Of a stretch of 23,951 bases of DNA, positions 16,848-23,951 are shown piece after piece. Made by a program: the position numbers and the translations under genes. Under the pieces are notes generated by a model. It saw only the letters and a program-made list of their open reading frames with translations, had not been told where the DNA came from and did no database searches. Within the stretch, counting starts at the first letter, position 1; the number at the start of each line of letters is the position of its first letter. The DNA comes from CAZCAQ01 sp964563965. Its GTDB lineage: Bacteria > Patescibacteriota > WWE3 > UBA101185 > UBA10185. Location: positions 1-23,951 of the forward strand of contig CAZLZI010000009.1 of the NCBI GenBank assembly GCA_964563965.1, read 5' to 3'.

Positions 16848-18161
16848 TTATTGTTTGAGCAATTCTTGTAAGAGTGTTTTTACACTTTCTGGATTGGCTT
16901 TACCATTCGTTTTTTTCATCACTTGCCCAACAAGAAACATAATAGAAGATACATTTCCTGCTCTATAATTATTAACAGCGCTTTCATTGTCTAGTACTAC
17001 CTGATTAACAAGCTCTGTTACTTCAGCATCTCCCATGTGTGTTATTTGACCAAAGTAGGTATTTACAAGTTCATCTAATTCGAGGTTTCTGGCATCAGCT
17101 TTGTTCAGTAAGACATTAGCAACCTTTTGCGGTGCAAGATCACGTGCAATTAAATCCATAAACAGACTAAGAAGTTTTCTATTTTCAAACTTTGAAAGCG
17201 TATGAGCACTATCTCTAGTTAATGCAAAATCTTTAACAAGTCGATCTTGAAGTTGTTTGGGCAGTTCTGGTAGAAACTCTGCAAGACTTGCTAAATAATC
17301 ACTATCAAACTCCAAAGGCGGTATGTCAGGCTCTGGAAAGTATCTATAATCATGGGCATCTTCTTTACTTCGCTGTGATACAGTTTTTCCACTTGCTTCA
17401 TTAAAACCTCGGTTCTCTTGTAAGACTTCTGCCCCACTTGCAAGAAGCTCACTCTGCCTAAGAATTTCAGCTTTGACCGCCTTTTCCATAAACCTAAATG
17501 AGTTAATATTTTTAATTTCAACTTTATAAGAGGGGTACATGCCAGCTTGTTCCATTTCCTGGGTTCGAAGAGAAATATTAGCCTCAAGTCGCATCTGTCC
17601 TTTTTCCATATCCGCATCTGAAATATCACAGGCTTTTACAATCTCATATATACTTTTACAAAACTCAACTGCTTCTTCACTAGATCTAAAATCCGGAGCT
17701 GTAACAATTTCGATGAGTGGCATACCTGATTTGTTAAAGTCAATTAAAGTCTTGCCCCCTTCATGTGAAGACTTGGCAGTATCTTCTTCAAGATGAACAC
17801 GCTCAATGTGAATCAGTTTTCCATCAGCTAAAGTGAGTTGTCCGTGTTCACAAAAAGGAAGTTTATACTGGCTAATCTGATAACCTTTCCCTAGATCTGG
17901 ATAAAAGTAATGTTTACGGTCAAACATTGAGTTTGGGTTTAGTGAGCATTCTAATGCAAGACCAAGCAATTGTGTTTTTTTGATTGCATCAAGATTAGGT
18001 ACAGGCAAGGCCCCCGGAAGCCCTAGACACGTTGGACATGTATGTGAGTTAGGAGGAGACGCATAAATGTTACTATCACATGAGCAAAACATTTTCGTTT
18101 TTGTTTTTACATGCATATGAATTTCAAGCCCTAGTACTAGTTTATACTTCTGATTAGTCAT
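16848..18161 (-). CDS. gatB: Aspartyl/glutamyl-tRNA amidotransferase subunit B
   Basis: tRNA-binding kinase subunit of GatCAB, which phosphorylates the side chain of misacylated Glu-tRNA(Gln) or Asp-tRNA(Asn) and amidates it. The N-terminus has the family start LGLEIHMHVKTKTKMF. A zinc site is visible as C26-x-C28 and C42-x2-C45. HLEEDTAKS, DFNKSGMPLIEIVT and DYRYFPEPDIPP follow. The C-terminal YqeY-like tail ends with FLVGQVMKKTNGKANPE. At 437 residues it is shorter than the usual 475-500; the shortening seems to lie in the helical linker before the tail. Its ATG overlaps the stop of the small upstream gene by four bases (ATGA). Confidence 0.95.
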   Translation of the reverse strand: MTNQKYKLVLGLEIHMHVKTKTKMFCSCDSNIYASPPNSHTCPTCLGLPGALPVPNLDAIKKTQLLGLALECSLNPNSMFDRKHYFYPDLGKGYQISQYKLPFCEHGQLTLADGKLIHIERVHLEEDTAKSSHEGGKTLIDFNKSGMPLIEIVTAPDFRSSEEAVEFCKSIYEIVKACDISDADMEKGQMRLEANISLRTQEMEQAGMYPSYKVEIKNINSFRFMEKAVKAEILRQSELLASGAEVLQENRGFNEASGKTVSQRSKEDAHDYRYFPEPDIPPLEFDSDYLASLAEFLPELPKQLQDRLVKDFALTRDSAHTLSKFENRKLLSLFMDLIARDLAPQKVANVLLNKADARNLELDELVNTYFGQITHMGDAEVTELVNQVVLDNESAVNNYRAGNVSSIMFLVGQVMKKTNGKANPESVKTLLQELLKQ

Positions 18162-18544
18162 ATAGTTTGTTTTAAAAACTTCAACCCTTCTCGTAAATCA
18201 TTTATAGCTTCTGTTATGGCAAAGTGAGGAACTTCAAATAAGGCTTCATGTACAAGGTTATTCCTCAGTTTATGTGCTTGCCATAGTTTAGTGTATACAT
18301 CGTCTCTAAATCTAGGTTTTGCATTCTTTAGGCGTTCGCCTAAAGTCTGACCAGCAACAAGTTCTTTAAGTGCAATATCAAGACTTCTATCAGCACTTAT
18401 CAATGCTTGGGTTAACTTAGCAGGGCCACCTTGTTTCAGTAAAGTATCTATTGATTCCCACTCCTTTTTAATTATTAGCGAGGCCTCAAATGAAACCTCT
18501 TTAGGTTTGGGTAGTAATAACTGCTTGAGTAACTTAAGTATCAT
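18158..18544 (-). CDS. Small helical protein with HEPN-like R-x4-H motif, inside the gatCAB operon
   Basis: 128-residue protein of unknown function. It is predicted almost wholly alpha-helical: a short hydrophobic N-terminus (residues 1-12), then amphipathic helices, then LWQAHKLRNNLVHE at 87-100. R94 and H99 there form an R-N-x3-H motif resembling the one of HEPN domains, where it is the RNase active site in many members. ATGA overlaps tie it at both ends: its start shares four bases with the gatA stop and its stop shares four with the gatB start. Equal amounts with GatA and GatB are therefore likely. From memory, similar short proteins with 'MGERLK...AHKxRNxxxHE' occur in other Patescibacteria; I could not check this. 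A role in tRNA binding or in membrane association of the complex is only a guess. Confidence 0.8.
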   Translation of the reverse strand: MILKLLKQLLLPKPKEVSFEASLIIKKEWESIDTLLKQGGPAKLTQALISADRSLDIALKELVAGQTLGERLKNAKPRFRDDVYTKLWQAHKLRNNLVHEALFEVPHFAITEAINDLREGLKFLKQTI

Positions 18545-19809
18545 AGTTCTACAGATTCCTTATGAAAAGCTGTTTGTGTTTGATACAAACTAGAAACTTT
18601 TAATACAGTGTTCTCTTTAAATCTAGGTCCAATTAATTGGTAACCAACAGGTAAATTATCTACAAAACCACACGGAACGCTGACCGCACACATACCTGCG
18701 ATAGCACTNNNNNNNNNNNNNNNNNNNNNNNNNNNNNNNNNNNNNNNNNNNNNNNNNNNNNNNNNNNNNNNNNNNNNNNNNNNNNNNNNNNNNNNNNNNN
18801 NNNNNNNNCGTATGCCATCAAATCGACCTAGATTAGAAGAAACTTCAGATCTCTGAAGAATGGTATACACCGCAATCGAGTACTTGGGATCCATAAGTTC
18901 AACATCCACAAGTTCAGCACCCATATTTGCTAAAATGTTAAGAGCATCCATAATGCGCTTTTTTACTTCCACGTCCATATCATGTACAAAATAAGACTTA
19001 GCCACACCAATTTTCACCCCTTGAAGATCCGGTTGTGTTAGTAACTCGGAATAACTAAAGTTAATTGGTTCAGGTGAAGAAGTTGCATCTAATGGATCGT
19101 GCCCCGCAATTATTTCCGCAACATACGAACAATCAATAATTGATTTACATATAGGACCAGGTGAGTCGGTTGATGAGGCCATTGCTATAACGCCATATCT
19201 ACTAACTCTGCCATACGTAGGCTTAAGACCACTGACACCACACCATGAAGCAGGGCCTCTTATACTCCCAGCGGTTTCACTTCCAATAGCAAATACTGCT
19301 AAGTTTGCAGCAATAGCTGCAGCCGAACCACCAGAAGAACCACCTGCAACTCGGGATAAATCCCATGGATTTAATGTCGTTCCGTAATCAGAAGTTTCTG
19401 TAGAAGAACCATGAGCAAAAGCGTCCATATTCGTCTTACCTAATAAGACAGCCCCTGCATTTTTTAGTCTTGTAGTTACAGTGGATTCATAGGGCGGTTT
19501 GAAGTTAGCCAAAATCTTTGAAGATGCGGTGGTTGTAATACCATAAGTACAGAAGTTGTCTTTGCATGCGTAAGGAATACCAAGCAATGGTTTATCACTA
19601 AAGGCTTCTTCTCCTTTTTGAGCTATAAGTAAGTCCGCATTCTTTGCTTCTGCCAAAGCATTTTCTTCCAGTACACTTAAAAAAGCATTTATTTTAGCAT
19701 TATTTTTTTTAATACGGTCAAGATAAATGGTGGTCAGCTCAACAGAGGTAAACCGTCTCTCCTTCAACCCATCTAGTGTTTCGAGTAATGTAAGCTTATA
19801 CAAATCCAT
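18541..19809 (-). CDS. gatA: Aspartyl/glutamyl-tRNA amidotransferase subunit A (gap inside)
   Basis: Glutaminase subunit of GatCAB that frees ammonia for transamidation on the tRNA. It is an amidase-signature enzyme with the Ser-cisSer-Lys triad readable as K83 (PYACKDNFC), S158 (GGSSGGSAAA) and S182 (GSETAGSIRGPAS). The usual TGGS is TAGS here. The motif SGLKPTYGRVSRYGVIAMASS near 193-213 is present. The N-run follows NLGRFDGI, and sequence resumes at SAIAGMCAVSVPCGF, the family's C-terminal segment. About 95 residues are expected between these points in related GatA proteins, so the gap is likely near 300 bases. The start ATG overlaps the gatC stop by one base. Confidence 0.95.
   Translation of the reverse strand: MDLYKLTLLETLDGLKERRFTSVELTTIYLDRIKKNNAKINAFLSVLEENALAEAKNADLLIAQKGEEAFSDKPLLGIPYACKDNFCTYGITTTASSKILANFKPPYESTVTTRLKNAGAVLLGKTNMDAFAHGSSTETSDYGTTLNPWDLSRVAGGSSGGSAAAIAANLAVFAIGSETAGSIRGPASWCGVSGLKPTYGRVSRYGVIAMASSTDSPGPICKSIIDCSYVAEIIAGHDPLDATSSPEPINFSYSELLTQPDLQGVKIGVAKSYFVHDMDVEVKKRIMDALNILANMGAELVDVELMDPKYSIAVYTILQRSEVSSNLGRFDGIXXXXXXXXXXXXXXXXXXXXXXXXXXXXXXXXXXSAIAGMCAVSVPCGFVDNLPVGYQLIGPRFKENTVLKVSSLYQTQTAFHKESVEL
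18709..18808. other. Assembly gap, exactly 100 N, in gatA
   Basis: Placeholder gap. It hides the segment that in relatives carries the YYDAYY and PT(A/S)PT motifs. Confidence 0.97.
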
Positions 19810-20123
19810 TAGTGCCCTCTATCAAAAACTCCTTTAGTAGAAAATTTGTCTTTCACACACTCACTGGCATTTTGTAATGCCTCTTTCTGAGAAAGTGTAG
19901 TGGACAAACCTTTGGTTTGAAAAACATTTGTTAACCCTGTAACTTGAAAAGTTGGTTGTATGTCTTGGGTATTAATTTCATCAAGGATTTTAATATATTC
20001 TACGGTGTCGGCAAAGATTTGCACAAAAAAAGCTAGTTCATGTGGAGTTAAGTTTATATTGCTAAGTTTAGCAATGCGTGCAACGTCTTCTCTTGTAAAA
20101 ACATCCGTTTTAGCCATTACCAT
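19809..20123 (-). CDS. gatC: Aspartyl/glutamyl-tRNA amidotransferase subunit C
   Basis: Small subunit that wraps around GatA and stabilises its contact with GatB. 104 residues, near the usual 95-100. Family signs are REDVARIAKLSNINLTPHEL at the N-terminus, the helix VEYIKILDEINTQDIQPTF in the middle and the C-terminal TKGVFD. Start is ATG at 20123 or the second ATG at 20117; neither has a clear Shine-Dalgarno. It is the first gene of the long leftward run down to 11767 and lies 58 bases from a divergent gene. Confidence 0.93.
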   Translation of the reverse strand: MVMAKTDVFTREDVARIAKLSNINLTPHELAFFVQIFADTVEYIKILDEINTQDIQPTFQVTGLTNVFQTKGLSTTLSQKEALQNASECVKDKFSTKGVFDRGH

Positions 20124-20181
20124 ATGTTAACCAATAATTAGCCTTTTGCAACACTTTCATAATTAGTGTAAAAAGGTTCTC
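20124..20181. promoter_or_regulatory. Divergent intergenic region, gatC and orphan gene
   Basis: Only 58 bases separate the two start codons. ACACT (20151-20155) and AGTGT (20165-20169) form an inverted repeat with a nine-base spacer. On the plus strand TTGCAA (20146-20151) stands 17 bases from TAAAAA (20169-20174), a weak promoter that would give an almost leaderless transcript. No good leftward promoter stands out. Confidence 0.35.
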
Positions 20182-20679
20182 ATGGGCTTTCAAGAAAGCG
20201 AACAATCAATGGAATGTGAAGCAGATAAGTTTTTCCAAGTGCTCTTATCGACCTATGAATGGTTGTTTACAACTTTTGGCAAAGAAGCTACACCTTTGTT
20301 AGCACAGCATCTAGTTCAAATTGAAAGTCTACTGCGATTAAAACCACTACCACCTTTACAAAATCAAGTCCTTATACTACATGCCTCACATACTTATGCC
20401 TCAAAGTTACGAGCTGCCATGCCAACGACGTTTGCATTACAAGAACCTTTGGAACTACACGTGGAAAATATACTAGATGAATACAATTATAGAACTATTG
20501 TTAAAGCACTTGCTGGGGAGAACTATCTTGCATATGAAAAAGACGTAATAATACTTGTTGAACAAGAAAGACACTGTATTGGTGAGGGAGTTAGAGAACT
20601 GGGAATAGAACAAACATGTTCTATACTAAGAACATTACACGAAAAGCTAACGCAACCTACATTGCAGTTAACCGTTTAA
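20182..20679 (+). CDS. Hypothetical protein, no recognised family
   Basis: 165-residue soluble protein that I do not recognise. It is rich in Glu and Leu, with a mostly helical N-terminal half (residues 8-60) and a mixed alpha/beta middle (LILHASHTYASKLRAAMP, PLELHVENIL). A hydrophobic strand VIILVEQE and a helical tail follow. There is no signal peptide or membrane segment. AAAGG about six bases before the ATG is a plausible ribosome site. It is the only rightward gene in the right half, divergent from gatC, and its 3' end overlaps htpX by 23 bases. Overlap with a well-conserved gene end and a sensible start support it as real, but no function can be given. Confidence 0.6.
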   Translation: MGFQESEQSMECEADKFFQVLLSTYEWLFTTFGKEATPLLAQHLVQIESLLRLKPLPPLQNQVLILHASHTYASKLRAAMPTTFALQEPLELHVENILDEYNYRTIVKALAGENYLAYEKDVIILVEQERHCIGEGVRELGIEQTCSILRTLHEKLTQPTLQLTV

Positions 20680-21541
20680 GTCTCTCTTCAACTGGCGGGT
20701 GGGTATCAAATAAAGATCTAAATGTACTGCTTTTGAAAGGATTAGCGATAAACAAATGTGCAGTTGCTGTATCAGCTGTAGAAAGAACATTACTATCACC
20801 AGAGATCTTCTCAAGTGCTTTGGCAAGTCCTGTTGGGTATCTTGTAAGAAGTGCTGCAGAGGCATCTGCTAAGTATTCTCTATTTCTACTAATTGCAAGC
20901 TTGATCAAAGTTGCAACAATAGGGCTGATAATAAGCATGACAAGTCCGATGATTAAAAAGATCGAACCTCCTTTGCTTTCTCTGTCTGATGAGCGAAACA
21001 TATTCATTCTAAAAAACATATCAAACAGCAATGTTATAGAACCAACCAAAACACCAACCACTGCCATAAGCCTAATATCGTAATTACCTATATGCGATAA
21101 CTCATGGGCTATGACTCCTTCAAGTTCTAGTTTATCTAACTTTTCAATAATGCCACTTGTGAAACAAATAGCACTGTTTTTGGGATCTCGACCTGTTGCA
21201 AACGCATTTAAGGCAGGGGAATCTATAACATATACTTTAGGTTTAGGAAGACCTGCACCAATACACAAGTTTTCAACCAAATCATGAACATATTCTGACT
21301 CACTTACAGGTAATTCTCTTGCACCACTTGCAGCAAGAACTAATTTATCAGAATAGTAATACCCACCAAAACCCGAGACTATAGAAAACCCTACCGCCCA
21401 TAAGTAAAAAATTGGGTTATCGCCAAAATAGGCTTTACCCAAAACATACCCAAGAGCACTAATAAAGAGGATAAAAAAAGTAACAATTAACACGGTTGCT
21501 CTTTTATTTGCAGCTATCTGTGTATAAATAGTTCCAGACAT
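20657..21541 (-). CDS. htpX: Membrane zinc metalloprotease HtpX
   Basis: M48 family membrane protease (294 residues) that degrades damaged membrane proteins. Hydrophobic segments lie near 15-38, 44-63, 156-178 and 192-217. The zinc motif is HELSH at 146-150 on the cytosolic side, and the third ligand is probably E222 in NREYLADASA. The C-terminal HPPVEERLKRL is characteristic. It is co-transcribed with lemA, 13 bases upstream. The stop is TAG, and the gene end overlaps the convergent orphan gene. Confidence 0.95.
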   Translation of the reverse strand: MSGTIYTQIAANKRATVLIVTFFILFISALGYVLGKAYFGDNPIFYLWAVGFSIVSGFGGYYYSDKLVLAASGARELPVSESEYVHDLVENLCIGAGLPKPKVYVIDSPALNAFATGRDPKNSAICFTSGIIEKLDKLELEGVIAHELSHIGNYDIRLMAVVGVLVGSITLLFDMFFRMNMFRSSDRESKGGSIFLIIGLVMLIISPIVATLIKLAISRNREYLADASAALLTRYPTGLAKALEKISGDSNVLSTADTATAHLFIANPFKSSTFRSLFDTHPPVEERLKRLTAM

Positions 21542-21554
21542 AGGTTAGTTTAAA

Positions 21555-22106
21555 TTAAAAAGCTACTTTAACCGTTTGGCGTTCACTTTCAGAAGCTTCA
21601 AAAAAGGCTTCTTCTTTAAAGCCAAAGAGAGAACCAATGATGTTGCTTGGAAAAGTAACAATTTTAGTATTGTAGTCTCGAACAACAGAATTATAGAATT
21701 GGCGCGAATAAGCTATTTTACTTTCAGTATCAGAGAGTTCGTTCTGAAGACTGATGAAATTACTTGAGGCTTTTAAATCAGGGTAGGCTTCTGCTACTGC
21801 AAATAAGCTTTTTAAAGCAGATGTCATCATATTATCAGCAGCTGCTGCTTCACTCGCTCCTGTTGCACCAAGCATTGCACTTCTAGCCTTGGTAACATTC
21901 TCAAAAATTTCTTTTTCATGACTTGCATAACCTTTAACAGATTCAACAAGATTGGGTATGAGATCAGCACGTCTTTTAAGCTGTACATCAATTTGACTCC
22001 AAGCCTCTTTGATTTTTACTTTAAGACCGGCAAACGAGTTGTAAACAATTATGAAATAAGCAAACACTACACCTAAAAGTATTAATGGAAATATAAAAGT
22101 AGTCAT
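21555..22106 (-). CDS. lemA: LemA family protein
   Basis: 183-residue membrane-anchored protein with one N-terminal transmembrane segment (about 3-24) and a long helical bundle. Typical family segments are YNSFAGLKVKIKEAWSQIDVQLKRR, DLIPNLVESVKGYASHE, the YPDLKAS element near 108-114 and the end FGFKEEAFFEAS. Its biochemical role is unsettled; pairing with htpX is widespread and suggests a shared envelope-stress job. The ATG lies two bases after the polX stop, so translation is likely coupled. Confidence 0.93.
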   Translation of the reverse strand: MTTFIFPLILLGVVFAYFIIVYNSFAGLKVKIKEAWSQIDVQLKRRADLIPNLVESVKGYASHEKEIFENVTKARSAMLGATGASEAAAADNMMTSALKSLFAVAEAYPDLKASSNFISLQNELSDTESKIAYSRQFYNSVVRDYNTKIVTFPSNIIGSLFGFKEEAFFEASESERQTVKVAF

Positions 22107-22108
22107 GG

Positions 22109-23866
22109 CTACAGTATACCAAACTCTGTTAAAAATTGCGCTGATGGTTTAGTGTTTAATATATCATCCTTTGTACACCATCCCCGTTTAGCAACATCCA
22201 CACCATAGTGCATATTTTCTAAATCGCTAAGCGAGTGCGCATCAGTGTTAATGATAAATTTGATCCCCATCTTCCTTGCCTCATATACTAAGTCCTCTGC
22301 TAAATCTAATCGTTGAGGATGGGCATTTATCTCTAGAATCTTACCTTCTTCTTTAACTGCTTTAAGTATTTGTTCCCAATCCAAATCGCATGGAGGTCTT
22401 TTAGTTAATAACCTTCCGGAAGGATGGCCTATGAATTTGATATATGGATTTCTAATAGCGTTTAGCATTCTTTGAGTAACTTGCTCTCTAGAATCATCAA
22501 GAGCAGTATGGAGAGACGCTATAGCAAAATCTAGCTTGGCTAAAATAGAATTTGGTAATGCTAACTCTCCGGATTTTAAGATATCAACTTCGTACCCATA
22601 TAGTACTCGAACGTCTCCCAAGGAACTATTTATGTGTTCGATAGCTCTCCTTTTGGTTTCTATAATAGATAATAGATTAAAAGATCCGTGTGTTTTAATG
22701 CTTGGATTGTGGTCTGTAATAGCAATGTATTCATACCCTTTCTTGAGGGCCGACTCAACCATCACAGCCAGTGACTCTTCGCCATCAGAATCCGTTGTGT
22801 GCATATGTAAATCCCCTTTGATATCAGCAAGTGTAACTAATACAGGTAAGGTATGCTTTGAAGCTAATAAAACCTCATCTTTCCCTTGGCGAAGCTCCGG
22901 TGGTATGTAATCAAGACCGATAAAGTTATAAAATTCAGTTTCATCTTTAAATTCGTGTAGCGTATCAGCCTTTTTAATACCATATTCAGACAGTGATAAC
23001 CCTTTATCAAGCGCATAATTTCTTAGAGCGATATTATGTGACTTAGAGCCTGTAAAATACTGAGTCATAGCTCCAAGAGCTTCTGTTGTGCAGACACGTA
23101 TATCTACCTGAACATCATTACTTAATACCACGGCAGCTCGGGACTCGCCCTTTGCAGTTATTACAGCAACTTCTGGAAAAGCTATAAAATGAGCTACAAC
23201 AGCTTTAGGGTTAGTAGTTGCCACTGCAATGTCTAAATCCCCTACTGTGGGCTCACGGCGTCTTAAAGATCCTAAAACCTCAACACTAATTACATCTTCA
23301 CACAAGAGTAAATACTCTGTGATTCTTGTTGCTATTTGACTAGCTTTGTTTAACAACATTCGTTCTTTGCTATTCTTATTAAGGCGCTGTTCGTTTAGGG
23401 TCTCAAGAATAACTTTTTCTGATTTTTCGCCAAAACCTTCTATTTCACGGATTTTCCCGTTCTCGGCAGCCCGTTTTAGATGCTCTAAAGCGCCTTCTCT
23501 GTCTTCAAGTTGAAAAACTGTAGCTAATTTGAATGCTTTTTTAGCACCAATTCCTCTTAAACCTAACAGTGCAAACATGCCTTCCGGCAAACCCTCTTTT
23601 ACATCATCAAAATCTTTGACTTTACCCTTGGTAAATAAGTTTTCTAAATGCTGGGTAAGTGTGCCACCAATACCACTAACCTCAGCCAGTCTATTCTGCT
23701 TCCATAGGTCGTATACACTGATAGTAAGGTCTTCTATGGCTGCTATTACGTTTTGATACGCTCGAATTCTAAAAAAACTTGCCTGTTTGACTTCCATAGC
23801 CGCTAATACTTCTTTAAGTATGGTGAGTAACTCTTCGTTTGAATACATGTGAGTAGAGGACTTCAT
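22109..23866 (-). CDS. polX: DNA polymerase X with PHP exonuclease domain
   Basis: 585-residue repair polymerase of the bacterial PolX type. Helix-hairpin-helix segments are at about 62-70 (VSGIGGTLT) and 102-110 (GLRGIGAKK). The nucleotidyltransferase motif GSLRRREPTVGDLDI is at 199-213 with catalytic D210 and D212; the third Asp is D255 in VDIRV. A PHP domain begins near 350. Its metal ligands all appear present: HMH at 354-356, H385, E426, H453, H481, and D542 with H544. Both polymerase and 3'-5' exonuclease or AP-endonuclease activity are therefore plausible. The length matches the family (about 570). It is the first gene of the polX-lemA-htpX unit and ends in TAG. Confidence 0.95.
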   Translation of the reverse strand: MKSSTHMYSNEELLTILKEVLAAMEVKQASFFRIRAYQNVIAAIEDLTISVYDLWKQNRLAEVSGIGGTLTQHLENLFTKGKVKDFDDVKEGLPEGMFALLGLRGIGAKKAFKLATVFQLEDREGALEHLKRAAENGKIREIEGFGEKSEKVILETLNEQRLNKNSKERMLLNKASQIATRITEYLLLCEDVISVEVLGSLRRREPTVGDLDIAVATTNPKAVVAHFIAFPEVAVITAKGESRAAVVLSNDVQVDIRVCTTEALGAMTQYFTGSKSHNIALRNYALDKGLSLSEYGIKKADTLHEFKDETEFYNFIGLDYIPPELRQGKDEVLLASKHTLPVLVTLADIKGDLHMHTTDSDGEESLAVMVESALKKGYEYIAITDHNPSIKTHGSFNLLSIIETKRRAIEHINSSLGDVRVLYGYEVDILKSGELALPNSILAKLDFAIASLHTALDDSREQVTQRMLNAIRNPYIKFIGHPSGRLLTKRPPCDLDWEQILKAVKEEGKILEINAHPQRLDLAEDLVYEARKMGIKFIINTDAHSLSDLENMHYGVDVAKRGWCTKDDILNTKPSAQFLTEFGIL

Positions 23867-23951
23867 AGCTAGTTGGTATTATAATGAAATTGCCAACAAA
23901 CATAAACGGTCAATTCATTGACACTAAAAATAGTGTTTGTTAGGATACCAA
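23867..23951 (-). promoter_or_regulatory. Upstream region of polX with -10 element and palindromes
   Basis: On the minus strand a perfect TATAAT (23883-23878) lies 11 bases before the polX ATG; the best -35 at 17 bases (TTTATG) is weak. Upstream are two perfect small palindromes, GTCAAT-TC-ATTGAC (23909-23922) and ACACTA-AAAA-TAGTGT (23921-23936), which look operator-like. The window ends here. Confidence 0.4.

Noticed and set aside
17291..17629. Second minus-strand frame inside gatB
   Set aside because: It overlaps gatB in another frame, and the gatB motifs are intact throughout.
18158..18544. HEPN/MNT toxin-antitoxin toxin
   Set aside because: No nucleotidyltransferase partner is adjacent; both neighbours are gat genes with tight coupling.
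1..23951. CRISPR array, insertion sequence, prophage or attachment site
   Set aside because: No regularly spaced direct repeats, transposase, integrase or phage structural gene is seen. The Klenow-type polA alone is not evidence of phage, as it sits in a cellular operon.

Overview
The window reads as a piece of a small, AT-rich bacterial genome, most likely from the Candidate Phyla Radiation (Patescibacteria). This is an inference from gene content and compactness, not from a marker tree. Supporting signs are many 1-4 base gene overlaps, genes with TTG or GTG starts, a Mur ligase of hybrid build, a DNA polymerase I without its 5' nuclease domain, and a small RN-x3-H protein placed inside the gatCAB operon. 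The genetic code is standard (table 11). TGA ends the glycosyltransferase, gatA and the small protein; TAG ends polX, polA and htpX; TAA ends most others. This argues against the UGA=Gly code of Gracilibacteria/SR1. Four runs of exactly 100 N are scaffold gaps of unknown true length. They cut murE, the N-terminus of a secreted protein, polA and gatA.

Left part, surface and wall (1-9129). After 545 bases without a gene, a glycosyltransferase and UDP-galactopyranose mutase (glf) form a rightward pair, probably for a galactofuranose-type glycan. Facing them is a beta-propeller glycosidase-like gene broken by one in-frame TAG. Leftward follow alanine racemase (alr) and a MurE-type peptidoglycan ligase with a MurC-like front domain. 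Then comes a large secreted parallel beta-helix protein with three thrombospondin type-3 calcium repeats and a C-terminal beta-sandwich, followed by its own terminator. Near 9066-9162 there is a near-perfect sigma70 promoter pointing left. It fires directly into two tandem hairpins, both with GCAA (GNRA) loops on the transcribed strand, the second being terminator-like. This is a strong candidate for an unannotated small RNA or leader attenuator and is the most interesting signal in the window.

Middle (9226-11786). A rightward unit holds a one-domain thioredoxin-like protein, a COG0701/ArsP-type permease and glyA (serine hydroxymethyltransferase).

Right part (11767-23866), almost all leftward. 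One long run is gatC-gatA-small RN-x3-H protein-gatB-polA-zinc-finger Clp ATPase-rplS-methyltransferase. It links tRNA-dependent Gln/Asn formation, replication/repair, protein quality control and the ribosome. A rightward orphan gene (20182-20679) lies head-to-head with gatC and overlaps htpX tail-to-tail. The last run is polX-lemA-htpX: a repair polymerase with an intact PHP domain and the common LemA/HtpX membrane pair.
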